26,356 nt of DNA from CAYVMP01 sp964452635 (GCA_964452635.1 CAYVMP010000010.1:1-26356); one strand, 5' to 3'. Shown: positions 1 to 7,208, numbered from the stretch's first letter. The notes: generated by a model not told the origin, from the sequence alone. A program made the numbers and translations.

Positions 1-1219
1 CCCTCTCTACAAACCCATACGTATATATCTCAGAAAAACCTATCCGACAGAGTGCTCGACGTATTGACTGCTCGACGTATTGTAGTGGATTGACTTCATA
101 CCCACCTGAGAGGGCAAGCTCCTGCGGTGCAATATTTTCATATCCGTACAATCGCCCAACTTCCTCAGCAATATCTTCCTCCAAACGAATATCCAGTCGT
201 TCCCGTGGAACAGAAACCACAATACCATCCCCGCTCTCCTCTGCATGTATAAGTTGCCGACCAAGTAACTCAATTATTTTCTGTGAAGAAATGTCGACAC
301 CAAGAATCACAGAAATCTTCTTTGCAGATGTTTTGACCTTAATTTCTGGTTCTCGTTTAGGATACACATCAACACCTCCACCAACACGTCCTCCGGTAAT
401 CTCTGTAATCAACCCAAGCGCATACGGAAGCACTCGGTCAATGAGTGAAGGAGATATTTCGTTTTCATATCTCTGCGACGCGTCTGTTCGTACACCAAGT
501 GTTTTAGATGTTTTGCGTACAGAAACAGCGTCGAAATTACATATTGTGAGCACAATATCTTTCGTCTCTCCGGAAACACCGCTATCACGACCCCCCATCA
601 CACCAGCAACATCGAGTGGTGCATGCGAATCAGCGATCACAACCATATCACCCAACAACTCATATTCTTTTGTATTCAGGAGCGTAATTTTCTCTCCACG
701 TTGTGCGTGTCTGATTTTGATTTCTTTCACACACTTTTTATTCACACTAATCTTATCTGAATCAAAGGCATGCATTGGTTGTCCGAATGCATACATAAGA
801 TAGTTTGTAATATCTACAACTGCATTAATCGGTCTCTGTCCAATACTCAACAACTTCTGTTTGAGCCACTCTGGACTGTCTGTGTGCTGAATATCAGTAA
901 TGTGAACTGCGACTGCTCGTGTACAGAGCGGTGTATCAACTGTCACAGCAATAGTGTTCGTCGCATCAAGCACAACAGGATCGAGAAGTGGTGTTCGAGA
1001 CAGGTTCATGACCGAAGCAATCTCTGAGGCAATACCGTAGTGAGACAAACAGTCATGCGATCTATTTGGAAGTATTTTTACATCCAAAACCGAGTCATCA
1101 CCATTTTTCTCAACACCTTCAATTTCAAACGAATGCATCGTAAGTGCAGAAACAATATCCTCCACCGGTGGAAGTATGCCCTGTATGTATTCCTGTAGCC
1201 ATATGTACGAGACTTTCAT
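1..1219 (-). CDS. pheT: Phenylalanyl-tRNA synthetase beta subunit, 3' part beyond the window
   Basis: About 406 N-terminal residues are visible, starting at ATG 1217-1219 and running off the left edge. PheT pairs with PheS to attach phenylalanine to tRNA-Phe in the cytoplasm. Recognisable blocks are an N-terminal stretch opening MKVSYIWLQEYI, the PNRSHDCLSHYGIASE motif of the B1 core near residues 50-65, VVDITNYLMYAFGQPMHAFD (B3/B4, near residue 135), a B5 domain with LDIRLEEDIAEEVGRLYGY, and the start of the catalytic-like core (FSEIYTYGFV). In full-length PheT a tRNA-binding OB-fold domain of roughly 100 residues separates the FEIEGVE segment from the PNR motif; here only about 13 residues lie between them, so that domain is absent. 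The start is 5 nt after the pheS stop, so the two genes are probably co-transcribed and co-translated. Confidence 0.95.
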   Translation of the reverse strand, partial: MKVSYIWLQEYIQGILPPVEDIVSALTMHSFEIEGVEKNGDDSVLDVKILPNRSHDCLSHYGIASEIASVMNLSRTPLLDPVVLDATNTIAVTVDTPLCTRAVAVHITDIQHTDSPEWLKQKLLSIGQRPINAVVDITNYLMYAFGQPMHAFDSDKISVNKKCVKEIKIRHAQRGEKITLLNTKEYELLGDMVVIADSHAPLDVAGVMGGRDSGVSGETKDIVLTICNFDAVSVRKTSKTLGVRTDASQRYENEISPSLIDRVLPYALGLITEITGGRVGGGVDVYPKREPEIKVKTSAKKISVILGVDISSQKIIELLGRQLIHAEESGDGIVVSVPRERLDIRLEEDIAEEVGRLYGYENIAPQELALSGGYEVNPLQYVEQSIRRALCRIGFSEIYTYGFVER

Positions 1220-1224
1220 AATAA

Positions 1225-1959
1225 TTAGAATTGGGAAACGAGACGCACATCACCCTGATACATGAGTCGAATATCTTCGATGCCGTATTTGAGCATTGCA
1301 ATACGATCAATACCATACCCAAACGCAAACCCAGAATATTTCTCCGAATCAATTCCGACATTTTTTAAAACCTGCGGATGTACCATACCTGAGCCACCAA
1401 TCTCTATCCACCCAGTCTGTTTGCACGTCGAACATCCAGCACCCTTACATCGAAAACACGACATGTCTGTTTCAAAGGCAGGTTCAACGAATGGAAAGTA
1501 GCTTGGACGCAAACGAATATTAGTTTTCTGTTCAAACACCTTTTCAAACATCGTCTCGAGTGTCCATTTCAAATGTGCTACAGAAATCCCCTCTCCCACA
1601 ACAAGCGCCTCAACTTGATAGAACTGAGCCTCATGTGTTGCATCGGTCGCCTCATGACGAAAACATTTACCGGGGGCTATGATACGAATTGGTAACTCTG
1701 CACCATGTTTTTGCATGTATCGAATTTGAACTGGAGATGTATGTGTTCGAAGTAAGTTTCCGTTTTTAAGCCAAAAGGTGTCCCACATATCACGAGCAGG
1801 GTGATGTTTGGGTATATTTAATGCATCAAAATTATGGAATTCATCCTCAATTTCTGGACCGTGAGCAATAGTAAAGCCCATATCTGTAAAGATACGGTTT
1901 ATCTTCGCAATGATATGACTCAATGGATGAATATGTCCCTCTCCTTCAGCGTGACTCAT
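1225..1959 (-). CDS. pheS: Phenylalanyl-tRNA synthetase alpha subunit, short form
   Basis: Catalytic subunit of PheRS, 244 aa, a class II synthetase fold. Seen: HPLSHIIAKINRIFTDMGF, GPEIEDEFHNFDALNIPKHHPARD, class II motif 2 (KCFRHEATDATHEAQFYQVE), two CxxC pairs near residues 168-180 that suggest a small zinc knuckle, and motif 3 GFAFGYGIDRIAMLKYGI. The usual bacterial protein is about 330-350 aa with an N-terminal coiled-coil arm that contacts tRNA; this protein begins almost directly at the catalytic core. A longer start is excluded because an in-frame TAA lies 9 nt upstream of the ATG (1969-1971). First gene of a pheS-pheT pair, divergent from the glycosyltransferase. Confidence 0.96.
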   Translation of the reverse strand: MSHAEGEGHIHPLSHIIAKINRIFTDMGFTIAHGPEIEDEFHNFDALNIPKHHPARDMWDTFWLKNGNLLRTHTSPVQIRYMQKHGAELPIRIIAPGKCFRHEATDATHEAQFYQVEALVVGEGISVAHLKWTLETMFEKVFEQKTNIRLRPSYFPFVEPAFETDMSCFRCKGAGCSTCKQTGWIEIGGSGMVHPQVLKNVGIDSEKYSGFAFGYGIDRIAMLKYGIEDIRLMYQGDVRLVSQF

Positions 1960-1965
1960 ACTAGC

Positions 1966-1974
1966 AGTTTAGCA
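1966..1974 (-). promoter_or_regulatory. Extended -10 promoter of pheS
   Basis: On the minus strand TGC-TAAACT ends 6 nt before the pheS ATG. The -35 region is only a T-rich run. The predicted start site falls on or next to the ATG, so the mRNA would be leaderless. Confidence 0.5.
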
Positions 1975-1984
1975 TAGGAATAAG

Positions 1985-2013
1985 TTGAAAAAAAGCCCTA
2001 AAAAAGGTAGTAT
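1985..2013 (+). promoter_or_regulatory. Promoter of the glycosyltransferase operon
   Basis: TTGAAA (1985-1990), 17-nt spacer, TAGTAT (2008-2013). The in-frame TTG at 1985 and ATG at 2012, which could be mistaken for start codons, are parts of these boxes. The likely start of transcription near 2020 makes the ATG at 2030 the first usable start, with a leader of about 10 nt. Confidence 0.6.
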
Positions 2014-2029
2014 GGGGGTACTATATATT

Positions 2030-3271
2030 ATGGACTCTGTCACCCACATCATTGTGTATTTGTTTCTCTTTGTCTCACTTTATTTTGAGGTTTTTTTGCT
2101 TGTGACATATTTAGAAAAACGAAGTGAAATAGACAGAGAAAATGAGTTTGTAAAGCAACCGATCACCCACTATCCGAGTGTAACAATTCTCGTACCATGC
2201 TGGAATGAGGAGAACACTCTGACGAAGACAATGGATTCGCTTCTCGATCTTGAATACCCTAAAGAAAAATTGAAAATTATTGCTATCGACGATGGGTCAA
2301 CAGACACCACATGGAATGTCATGCAAAGATATACAAACAACCCTCACATCGAGATTATTCATAAAGAAAATGGAGGCAAACACACAGCGCTCAATCTCGG
2401 TCTTTCGAAAACAACAAGTGACTTGGTTGGATGTCTTGATGCCGACTCATATGTAGACCGACATGCACTCAAAAATATTGTTCCGTATTTTACAGACAAG
2501 AAAATCATGGCAGTTACCCCATCAGTAAAAGTATGGAAGCCTCAAACAATAATTCAGATGATTCAAAAAGTTGAGTATGGATGGGGTATTCTACTCCGAA
2601 AAATGTTTTCATATCTTGGAGCAATGTACGTTACCCCGGGACCGTTTTCAATATTCCGAAGAGAAGTTTTTGAAAATCTTGGAGGGTACCGACACGCACA
2701 CCAGACAGAAGATATGGAGATTGCGATGCGTATGCAAGCAAACCACTACACAATCGTAAATTCCCACAACGCGCTTGTGTACACAGTAGCACCACGAACA
2801 CTCAAGAAACTCTACACTCAACGTGTTCGTTGGTCATCTGGATTTATTAAAAACATTATCGACTATCGTTTTGTATTTTTCAAAAAGAAATACGGCAACC
2901 TTGGTATGTTTATACTCCCAATGGCGACACTGTCCGTCGGAACAGGTATGTACATCATCGGCACACTCATACACGAAATTATTCTCAAAGTTGCTGATGA
3001 ATACATTAAAATCCAAACAATCGGGTTTCATTTTGATATGCCTTCTTTTAGTTTGTTCTCTATAAATACCGAATTTATAGCGATTGCATCTTTTCTCGGG
3101 TTCATCGGTACTCTTATCTTAATATTACTATCTCGCAAAATGGCAGAAGGAAAAATACGTATTGGTATGGATATGGTGTACTACCTCTCGTTATATGCCT
3201 TTATCGCGCCCCTCTGGCTCACACGAGCAGTGTGGAATGCGTTGTTTTCTATAAACGCTACATGGCGATAA
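2030..3271 (+). CDS. Membrane glycosyltransferase family 2 (poly-GlcNAc or hyaluronan synthase-like)
   Basis: 413 aa processive-type GT2 enzyme expected to move a sugar from a nucleotide donor onto a growing polysaccharide at the inner face of the membrane. An N-terminal membrane segment (residues 5-27) is followed by the GT-A domain: VTILVPCWNEENTLTKTM (51-68), DDGS (87-90), the metal-binding DAD (137-139), the TED catalytic-base motif (226-228) and QRVRW (264-268), the signature of processive synthases. Three or more hydrophobic stretches follow after residue 292 and probably form a translocation channel. The family includes PgaC/IcaA and cellulose or hyaluronan synthases; the polymer cannot be named here. 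The start at 2030 was chosen because upstream in-frame TTG and ATG codons lie within the promoter. The downstream thioredoxin-like gene follows after 15 nt. Confidence 0.9.
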   Translation: MDSVTHIIVYLFLFVSLYFEVFLLVTYLEKRSEIDRENEFVKQPITHYPSVTILVPCWNEENTLTKTMDSLLDLEYPKEKLKIIAIDDGSTDTTWNVMQRYTNNPHIEIIHKENGGKHTALNLGLSKTTSDLVGCLDADSYVDRHALKNIVPYFTDKKIMAVTPSVKVWKPQTIIQMIQKVEYGWGILLRKMFSYLGAMYVTPGPFSIFRREVFENLGGYRHAHQTEDMEIAMRMQANHYTIVNSHNALVYTVAPRTLKKLYTQRVRWSSGFIKNIIDYRFVFFKKKYGNLGMFILPMATLSVGTGMYIIGTLIHEIILKVADEYIKIQTIGFHFDMPSFSLFSINTEFIAIASFLGFIGTLILILLSRKMAEGKIRIGMDMVYYLSLYAFIAPLWLTRAVWNALFSINATWR

Positions 3272-3286
3272 AACACACAACCAACC

Positions 3287-4006
3287 ATGAACAATAGAAC
3301 AATTGATACAAAGAAATACATACTCGTTTTCGTTATTACGGCACTTATCTTTGCTACTGCTATTTATATCAGTAATTATTTTGACAAGAAAAAGATTGAT
3401 TCGATACGTTCGATTCAAGACAAAATAGCAATCGATATTCTCTCCTCAGAAACTCAATTCTCACTCCTCGAGGAAACTCAGTGTATTGATGTATCGGGTG
3501 GAAGCGCACTCTCACAGGAACTTGGAAACCTTGAAGAGAAACTCGCCTCAACAGAGAACGACCGTGGGACAGACAACCCAGAAATTATGACGCTCAAACG
3601 ATACTACTCTCTCCTCCAAATCAAAGACTACGTACTCATGCAAAAAATAGGACAGAAATGCAAGAAAATGCCTGTGTCTATTATCTACTTCTATTCAACA
3701 GACGCACAGTGTCCTGAGTGTGAACGAGAAGGCTACGTACTCACACACCTCCGTGAAAAATACCCAGAACTTCGAGTATACTCGTTTGATTACAACCTAG
3801 ATCTCAGTGCTGTAAAAACTCTCATTTCAATCAACAAAGTTCAGAATAAACTCCCCGCCCTCATTATTGGAAACAAAACATACTATGGATTCCAGAGTGT
3901 AGAAAGTCTTGAGAACATTCCCGAACTTAAAGCACTCAAAGATACGTACATGGCGAGTTCGACGAAAGCGTCAAAGACAAGTGGTTCAACAAATACAGAT
4001 AGGTAA
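3287..4006 (+). CDS. Membrane-anchored thioredoxin-like protein
   Basis: 239 aa. One N-terminal membrane segment (about residues 11-30) followed by a helical region (35-125) and a thioredoxin-like domain. IYFYSTDAQCPEC places a CxxC pair at C142/C145 after a beta strand, as in thioredoxins. Later LPALIIGNKTYYGFQSVE resembles the cis-proline loop and last strand of the fold. Two more cysteines sit at 66 and 125. The topology suggests a domain outside the membrane that could reduce, oxidise or isomerise disulfides in secreted proteins, for example the Cys-containing surface protein at 7643-11218; that link is inference. The last 20 residues are a Ser/Thr/Lys-rich tail. No Shine-Dalgarno is seen; translation is probably coupled to the glycosyltransferase. 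I recall similar hypothetical proteins in Parcubacteria, but have no named function. Confidence 0.75.
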   Translation: MNNRTIDTKKYILVFVITALIFATAIYISNYFDKKKIDSIRSIQDKIAIDILSSETQFSLLEETQCIDVSGGSALSQELGNLEEKLASTENDRGTDNPEIMTLKRYYSLLQIKDYVLMQKIGQKCKKMPVSIIYFYSTDAQCPECEREGYVLTHLREKYPELRVYSFDYNLDLSAVKTLISINKVQNKLPALIIGNKTYYGFQSVESLENIPELKALKDTYMASSTKASKTSGSTNTDR

Positions 4007-4012
4007 AAATAG

Positions 4013-4166
4013 TGCCCACCTGTCAGAATTTCTCCTTCGACTCAGATACTCGCCGTCGCTCATATCTGGTCTAGGCACCGACTCGCGACCTAGTCTGGTG
4101 ACTAGATGCCCACTCCGTCGTTCGAATCTGAACGCAAGGCAATCCCATTGCCTTGCTCAGGTGGCA
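4013..4166 (+). ncRNA. Candidate structured RNA with a closed four-hairpin fold
   Basis: Begins 7 nt after the thioredoxin-like stop codon and ends at a terminator. Complementary segments define: an outer closing stem 4013-4022 with 4158-4166 (9 bp, one bulged C); P1 4043-4048 with 4063-4068 (6 bp); P2 4070-4106, with TCTAG/CTAGA, a G.A mismatch, CACC/GGTG, a bulged T, GACT/AGTC and an 8-nt loop (13 bp in all); P3 4119-4123 with 4130-4134 (5 bp); P4 4134-4143 with 4147-4156 (10 bp, CCC loop). P3 and P4 abut and could stack. The plus strand is favoured because a U-tract terminator follows at once. The flanks repeat sequence from the adjacent tRNA-Thr: CCACCTGTCAGA at 4017-4028 also occurs at 4199-4210 on the same strand. 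I recognise no known RNA family. It could be a 3'-UTR-derived regulatory RNA of the upstream operon. Confidence 0.5.
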
Positions 4167-4191
4167 AAAAACACCCATATTGGGTGTTTTT
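4167..4191. terminator. Bidirectional intrinsic terminator
   Basis: Perfect 11-bp stem AAAAACACCCA / TGGGTGTTTTT with a 3-nt loop. A U-tract exists in both directions, so it can end the glycosyltransferase operon plus candidate RNA on the plus strand and tRNA-Thr on the minus strand. Confidence 0.85.
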
Positions 4192-4192
4192 C

Positions 4193-4268
4193 TGGAGCCA
4201 CCTGTCAGATTCGAACTGACGACCCATACTTTACAAAAGTATTGCTCTACCAACTGAGCTAAGGTGGC
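4193..4268 (-). tRNA. tRNA-Thr (UGU)
   Basis: Full cloverleaf on the minus strand. Acceptor GCCACCT pairs with AGGTGGC. The D-arm is GCTC-AGTTGGTA-GAGC, the anticodon stem ATACT/AGTAT encloses loop TTTGTAA with anticodon TGT (reads ACA, Thr), the variable loop is short, and the T-arm is GTCAG-TTCGAAT-CTGAC. The discriminator is U, and CCA is encoded at 4193-4195, so it need not be added afterwards. The body without CCA is 4196-4268 (73 nt). A terminator hairpin follows directly. Confidence 0.97.
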
Positions 4269-4303
4269 ACTCGTATATTCTCTTAAAATCTACATACTCT
4301 ACT

Positions 4304-4331
4304 ATTATACACATTTTTCTAAACCTGTCTT
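4304..4331 (-). promoter_or_regulatory. Promoter of tRNA-Thr
   Basis: Minus strand AAGACA (4326-4331), 16-nt spacer, perfect TATAAT (4304-4309), giving a precursor leader of about 30 nt. The -35 box lies inside the 3' end of the preceding small membrane protein gene. Confidence 0.6.
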
Positions 4332-4702
4332 CCGTGTGCTTCAGACTTGTCTTCTGTCAGTCGCTCAAGGAAGAAAGAAACTGATCCATTGGTTCGTAAT
4401 ACCCGTCTTCCTCGAAACTGATCACCTGCGACGTAGTATTTACGTGCCACATAGTCTTTCATTTTACTCAATAGTTCGTACGTATACGCTGGAATGAAAT
4501 CGAATATAAACAAATACATAATCTTTTTATACAACATGTATTTTGTAAACAATAGACTGATAGCCTCATGAATCTTTACATCACCTTTCTCAAAAAATAC
4601 AGAAAGTGATGTAAACATTCCCATCTTTGTCTGAATTGCCTTAGCAAAAATCATTCCGCACAATACACAGAAAGAAACAGCAAAAATGATAGTGGTAATC
4701 AT
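4319..4702 (-). CDS. Small membrane protein of unknown function
   Basis: 127 aa from ATG 4700-4702; a TTG 6 nt upstream would add two residues. The N-terminus (about 1-22) is a clear membrane segment, ending with small residues and Cys. A second hydrophobic stretch rich in aromatic residues (YKKIMYLFIFDFIPAYTYEL, near 60-79) may be membrane-associated. The C-terminal half is basic, then polar and charged. It starts 9 nt after the tsf stop, so it is probably expressed from the rpsB-tsf transcripts. No family is recognised; conserved position next to tsf in related genomes would be informative. Confidence 0.65.
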   Translation of the reverse strand: MITTIIFAVSFCVLCGMIFAKAIQTKMGMFTSLSVFFEKGDVKIHEAISLLFTKYMLYKKIMYLFIFDFIPAYTYELLSKMKDYVARKYYVAGDQFRGRRVLRTNGSVSFFLERLTEDKSEAHGRQV

Positions 4703-4711
4703 ATACAAGAG

Positions 4712-5299
4712 TTATTGAGTAATGGAGAAACGAACATATCGTGAAAGCTCTATTTTCTCACCAAACTTCTGAACACCAGATTCAATCAAATTTCGTATTG
4801 TTACATCAGGATTTTTAATAAATGCCTGCTCCAAAAGAACTCGATCATTGAAGTATGCAGAGAGTTTACCTTCGAGAATCTTTGCCTGCATGTCCTGTGG
4901 TTTATCGAGAACTTCCTTCTGAAACATCTCAGTTGCGAGAGCACGAGAGTGTTCATCAATATCCTCTGTCTTTAAAAACTGTGGGTTTGTAGCGGATGCA
5001 TGCATTGCAATATCACGTGCGAGCTTTTTGAAATCCTCATTTTGAGCAACGAAATCTGTCTCACAGAGAAGTTCCACCATTGATCCCACAGTATGAGTAT
5101 TGTGAATATACGACTCTACAACACCTGCCCCGAGAGTACGATCACTTTTCTTGGTTGCAGCATCAGCACTTTTCTTTTGCAATACCATAATTGCCTTCTC
5201 AACATCTCCACCAGTTTCCTCAAGAGCTTTTTTACATTGCATAACAGAAACTCCAGTCTTATCACGCAATTGTTTGATGATTTCAGTTGTGATTTCCAT
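4712..5299 (-). CDS. tsf: Elongation factor Ts, short form
   Basis: Guanine nucleotide exchange factor that recycles EF-Tu-GDP during translation. 195 aa. The N-terminal UBA-like domain reads IIKQLRDKTGVSVMQCKKAL (residues 8-27), followed by the signature LCETDFVAQNEDFKKLA near 80-96, which contains the TDFV motif that touches the EF-Tu nucleotide site. The C-terminal dimerisation part is reduced to QAFIKNPDVTIRNLI...FGEKIELSRYVRF. E. coli EF-Ts is about 283 aa; this length matches the one-subdomain forms of Thermus and many reduced bacteria. It lies downstream of rpsB, the classic order, but has its own promoter. Confidence 0.96.
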   Translation of the reverse strand: MEITTEIIKQLRDKTGVSVMQCKKALEETGGDVEKAIMVLQKKSADAATKKSDRTLGAGVVESYIHNTHTVGSMVELLCETDFVAQNEDFKKLARDIAMHASATNPQFLKTEDIDEHSRALATEMFQKEVLDKPQDMQAKILEGKLSAYFNDRVLLEQAFIKNPDVTIRNLIESGVQKFGEKIELSRYVRFSITQ

Positions 5300-5319
5300 A
5301 TATTTACAAGTTAATATAA

Positions 5320-5347
5320 ATTATACCAATACAAAACTAGAGTGCAA
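5320..5347 (-). promoter_or_regulatory. Promoter of tsf
   Basis: Minus strand TTGCAC (5342-5347), 16-nt spacer ending in TGG, perfect TATAAT (5320-5325), i.e. an extended -10. The leader is about 13 nt with no Shine-Dalgarno. Confidence 0.65.
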
Positions 5348-5366
5348 TAGACACACAAGGATGTGA

Positions 5367-6116
5367 CTATGCACGAGCCTTCTCGACAGGCTTTTCAGCA
5401 GGTTTTTGCATTTTGCCTGCGGTATATGCGTCTGCGATTTTTCGGAGGAAAAATTCAATACTTGTGCGAGATGAATCGTTTCCAGGAATCGAAAACTCAA
5501 CATCTGCAAGGTTATTATCTGAACCACAGAGTGCAATCACTGGAATACCCATTGAATGTGCTTCCTTTACAGCGATAGACTCTCGTTTAGCATCAACTAC
5601 AAACACGGCTTGTGGAAGACTCTTCATAACACTCAAACCAAAGAAAAATTCATGAAGTTTTGTAATTTCTCGGTCAATCAAAAGTCGCTCTTTCTTTGTA
5701 TATTTTGCAAGTTCACCCTTTTCTTTCTGAGATACGAGTGTTTCCAACTTTTCAACTCGTTTTTTAATCTCTGGGAAGTTAGTTAATGTCCCTCCAATGA
5801 ATCGTCCAGCAACGTACGGCATATTGATACTCTCTGCAACAGATGTAACACTTACCTTAGCCTCCTCCTTGCCACTCACAAAGAGAATTGAACCTCCCTT
5901 AGCAGATATTGTTTGTATAAACTGCAATGCATGGTTCAAAGAATCATGGGTCTTTTCAAGATCAAAGATTTCGATTTTGTTTTTGATACCAAAAATAAAA
6001 GGTTTAACAGATGGATGTCGTCGTGACTTAACGAAGCCAAAGTGCGCACCGACTGCAAAAAGCGCCTCGATAGCGCTGTTTTCTCCCCCTTTCTGTGATA
6101 TATCAGTTTTTTCCAT
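5367..6116 (-). CDS. rpsB: 30S ribosomal protein S2
   Basis: Ribosomal protein S2 of the small subunit, 249 aa from ATG 6114-6116; a GTG two codons upstream is also possible. Family motifs are visible: IEALFAVGAHFGFVKSRRHPSVKPFIFG near residues 17-44, the KGGSILFVSGKEEA block, YVAGRFIGGTLTNFPEI near 100-116, and the C-terminal PQAVFVVDAKRESIAVKEAHSMGIPVIAL block followed by IPGNDSS. Length is near the usual 240-260 aa. A Lys/Pro/Glu-rich tail ends the protein. Stop is TAG. tsf follows 67 nt downstream. Confidence 0.97.
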   Translation of the reverse strand: MEKTDISQKGGENSAIEALFAVGAHFGFVKSRRHPSVKPFIFGIKNKIEIFDLEKTHDSLNHALQFIQTISAKGGSILFVSGKEEAKVSVTSVAESINMPYVAGRFIGGTLTNFPEIKKRVEKLETLVSQKEKGELAKYTKKERLLIDREITKLHEFFFGLSVMKSLPQAVFVVDAKRESIAVKEAHSMGIPVIALCGSDNNLADVEFSIPGNDSSRTSIEFFLRKIADAYTAGKMQKPAEKPVEKARA

Positions 6117-6124
6117 ATACACCG

Positions 6125-6153
6125 AGTCTACCAGATTCCGTATTTAAGCGCAA
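6125..6153 (-). promoter_or_regulatory. Promoter of rpsB
   Basis: Minus strand TTGCGC (6148-6153), 17-nt spacer ending in TGG, TAGACT (6125-6130), an extended -10. It ends 8 nt before the ATG, giving a leader of 0-2 nt. The -35 box sits just downstream of the prfA stop. Confidence 0.6.
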
Positions 6154-6157
6154 CTGC

Positions 6158-7187
6158 TTACTCATCATCCTCCCCTCCTTCGGACGTACCATCGTACGTG
6201 GTCATTGCCTCGACAATTGGCTCGATCCCACCGGCCAAAATCTTCTCAATGTTGTGCCATGACTGCTTGATACGGTGATCTGTAATACGATCCTGAAGAA
6301 TATTGTATGTTCGAATCTTCTCTGAGCGGTCTGCGGTGCCAATCTGATCCTTACGATTTGCTGAGTATTTCTTTGCCTCCTCTTCCTGCTTGAGTGCCTC
6401 GAGTTTTGCGATCAAAATAGACATTGCCATCTCACGGTTTTTCAACTGACTTCGCTGTGATGTTGAACGCACATCGATACCTGTTGGTTTATGTATGAGT
6501 CGCACCGCTGTCTCAACTTTATTCACATTTTGACCACCAGCCCCACCAGAACGTGAGAATTCAACCTCGATATCAGCAGGACTGATAACGACCGAGGATT
6601 TCTTGCGGACAGGCAGAATAGCAACCGATGCGGTTGAGGTGTGTACCCGTCCCATTTTCTCCGTTGCCGGAATACGTTGAACACGATGCACCCCTGTTTC
6701 AAAACGGAGCATTTTATATACGCCCTGTCCNNNNNNNNNNATGCACCACCGTTTCAAACCGAAGCTCCCGATACACATCCTTGCCTCGAATCTCAAAAGA
6801 GGCTTCCTTGTACCCACCCACCGCCGAACGTGATTCGTCGACAACAGACACTGACCACCCTCTGTTTTCAGCATATCGCGAATACATATGTGCAAGTTCC
6901 TCTGCAAAGAGTGATGCCTCCTCTCCACCAGCACCCGCACGGACCTCGAGAATCACCTCGTTTGGAAACTCTTCTTCCTTTTCGTCTTCCTTTATAATCT
7001 CTTCCATTTGAGCAAGTAGTGCATCCTTTTGGAGTGTGATTGACTCAAGTTCTGACTGTGCAAGCTCTGCCAAAGACGCATCTCCAAGAACCATTTCTCT
7101 CGTTGATGCCTCCTCCTGTTCAAGTCGTTTATAACTCTCTGCAAGATATGTCGTTTTTGGATTTTGTATAAATTTATCTAAGTCCAT
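6158..7187 (-). CDS. prfA: Peptide chain release factor 1, interrupted by an assembly gap
   Basis: RF1 reads UAA and UAG and releases the finished peptide. The N-terminal piece (7187 down to 6741, 149 codons) contains VILEVRAGAGGEEASLFAEE and LAHMYSRYAENRGW. The C-terminal piece (6730 down to 6158, 190 codons plus stop) carries HRVQRIPATEKMGRVHTS, whose PAT is the RF1 stop-recognition tripeptide (RF2 has SPF), the catalytic GGAGGQNVNK, and TYNILQDRITDHRI. The pieces are in different frames because of ten Ns. The 15 codons beside the gap on each side encode the same protein segment twice with differences, so the gene is not simply missing bases. The N-terminal domain is about 30-40 residues shorter than E. 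coli RF1 (360 aa). Confidence 0.85.
6686..6730 (-). repeat. Left copy of a duplicated prfA segment at the gap edge
   Basis: 45 nt encoding GQGVYKMLRFETGVH, the expected RF1 sequence running straight into the PAT motif. It is homologous to 6741-6785, with about two thirds of bases identical. Confidence 0.85.
6731..6740. other. Assembly gap (10 N)
   Basis: Ten undetermined bases, evidently a scaffold join of fixed length. Its size is not a multiple of three and shifts the prfA frame. Confidence 0.99.
6741..6785 (-). repeat. Right copy of a duplicated prfA segment at the gap edge
   Basis: 45 nt encoding GKDVYRELRFETVVH, aligning residue for residue with the left copy (10 of 15 identical). V replaces the near-universal G of the FExGVH motif, possibly from low-quality sequence at a contig end. 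Confidence 0.85.
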
Positions 7188-7197
7188 TGTAGATATA

Positions 7198-7206
7198 AGT
7201 ATAGCA
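7198..7206 (-). promoter_or_regulatory. Extended -10 promoter of prfA
   Basis: TGC-TATACT on the minus strand, ending 10 nt before the prfA ATG. There is no good -35 box. It begins right after the U-tract of the rpmE terminator. Confidence 0.6.
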
Positions 7207-7208
7207 GA

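Noticed and set aside
53..82. 14-bp direct repeat TGCTCGACGTATTG twice, 16 bp apart
   Set aside because: It lies inside pheT in two different frames, and both encode a credible PheT sequence (QYVEQSIRRAL). Most likely chance.
1985..2029. TTG start at 1985 or ATG start at 2012 for the glycosyltransferase
   Set aside because: TTGAAA and TAGTAT there form a well-spaced promoter; the ATG at 2030 directly precedes the conserved membrane segment.
4111..4166. Possible second tRNA, because GTTCGAATCTGA resembles a T-arm
   Set aside because: The flanking bases do not form a 5-bp T-stem and there is no D-arm or anticodon arm; the segment fits hairpin P3 better.
3909..4262. 117-aa plus-strand open frame over the structured RNA and tRNA
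   Set aside because: Its sequence is the translation of the tRNA complement and hairpins, overlaps a real gene, and shows no protein-like pattern.
6158..6940. 260-aa frame reading through the N gap
   Set aside because: Upstream of the gap it is out of frame with the conserved RF1 sequence; only the part below 6731 is real.
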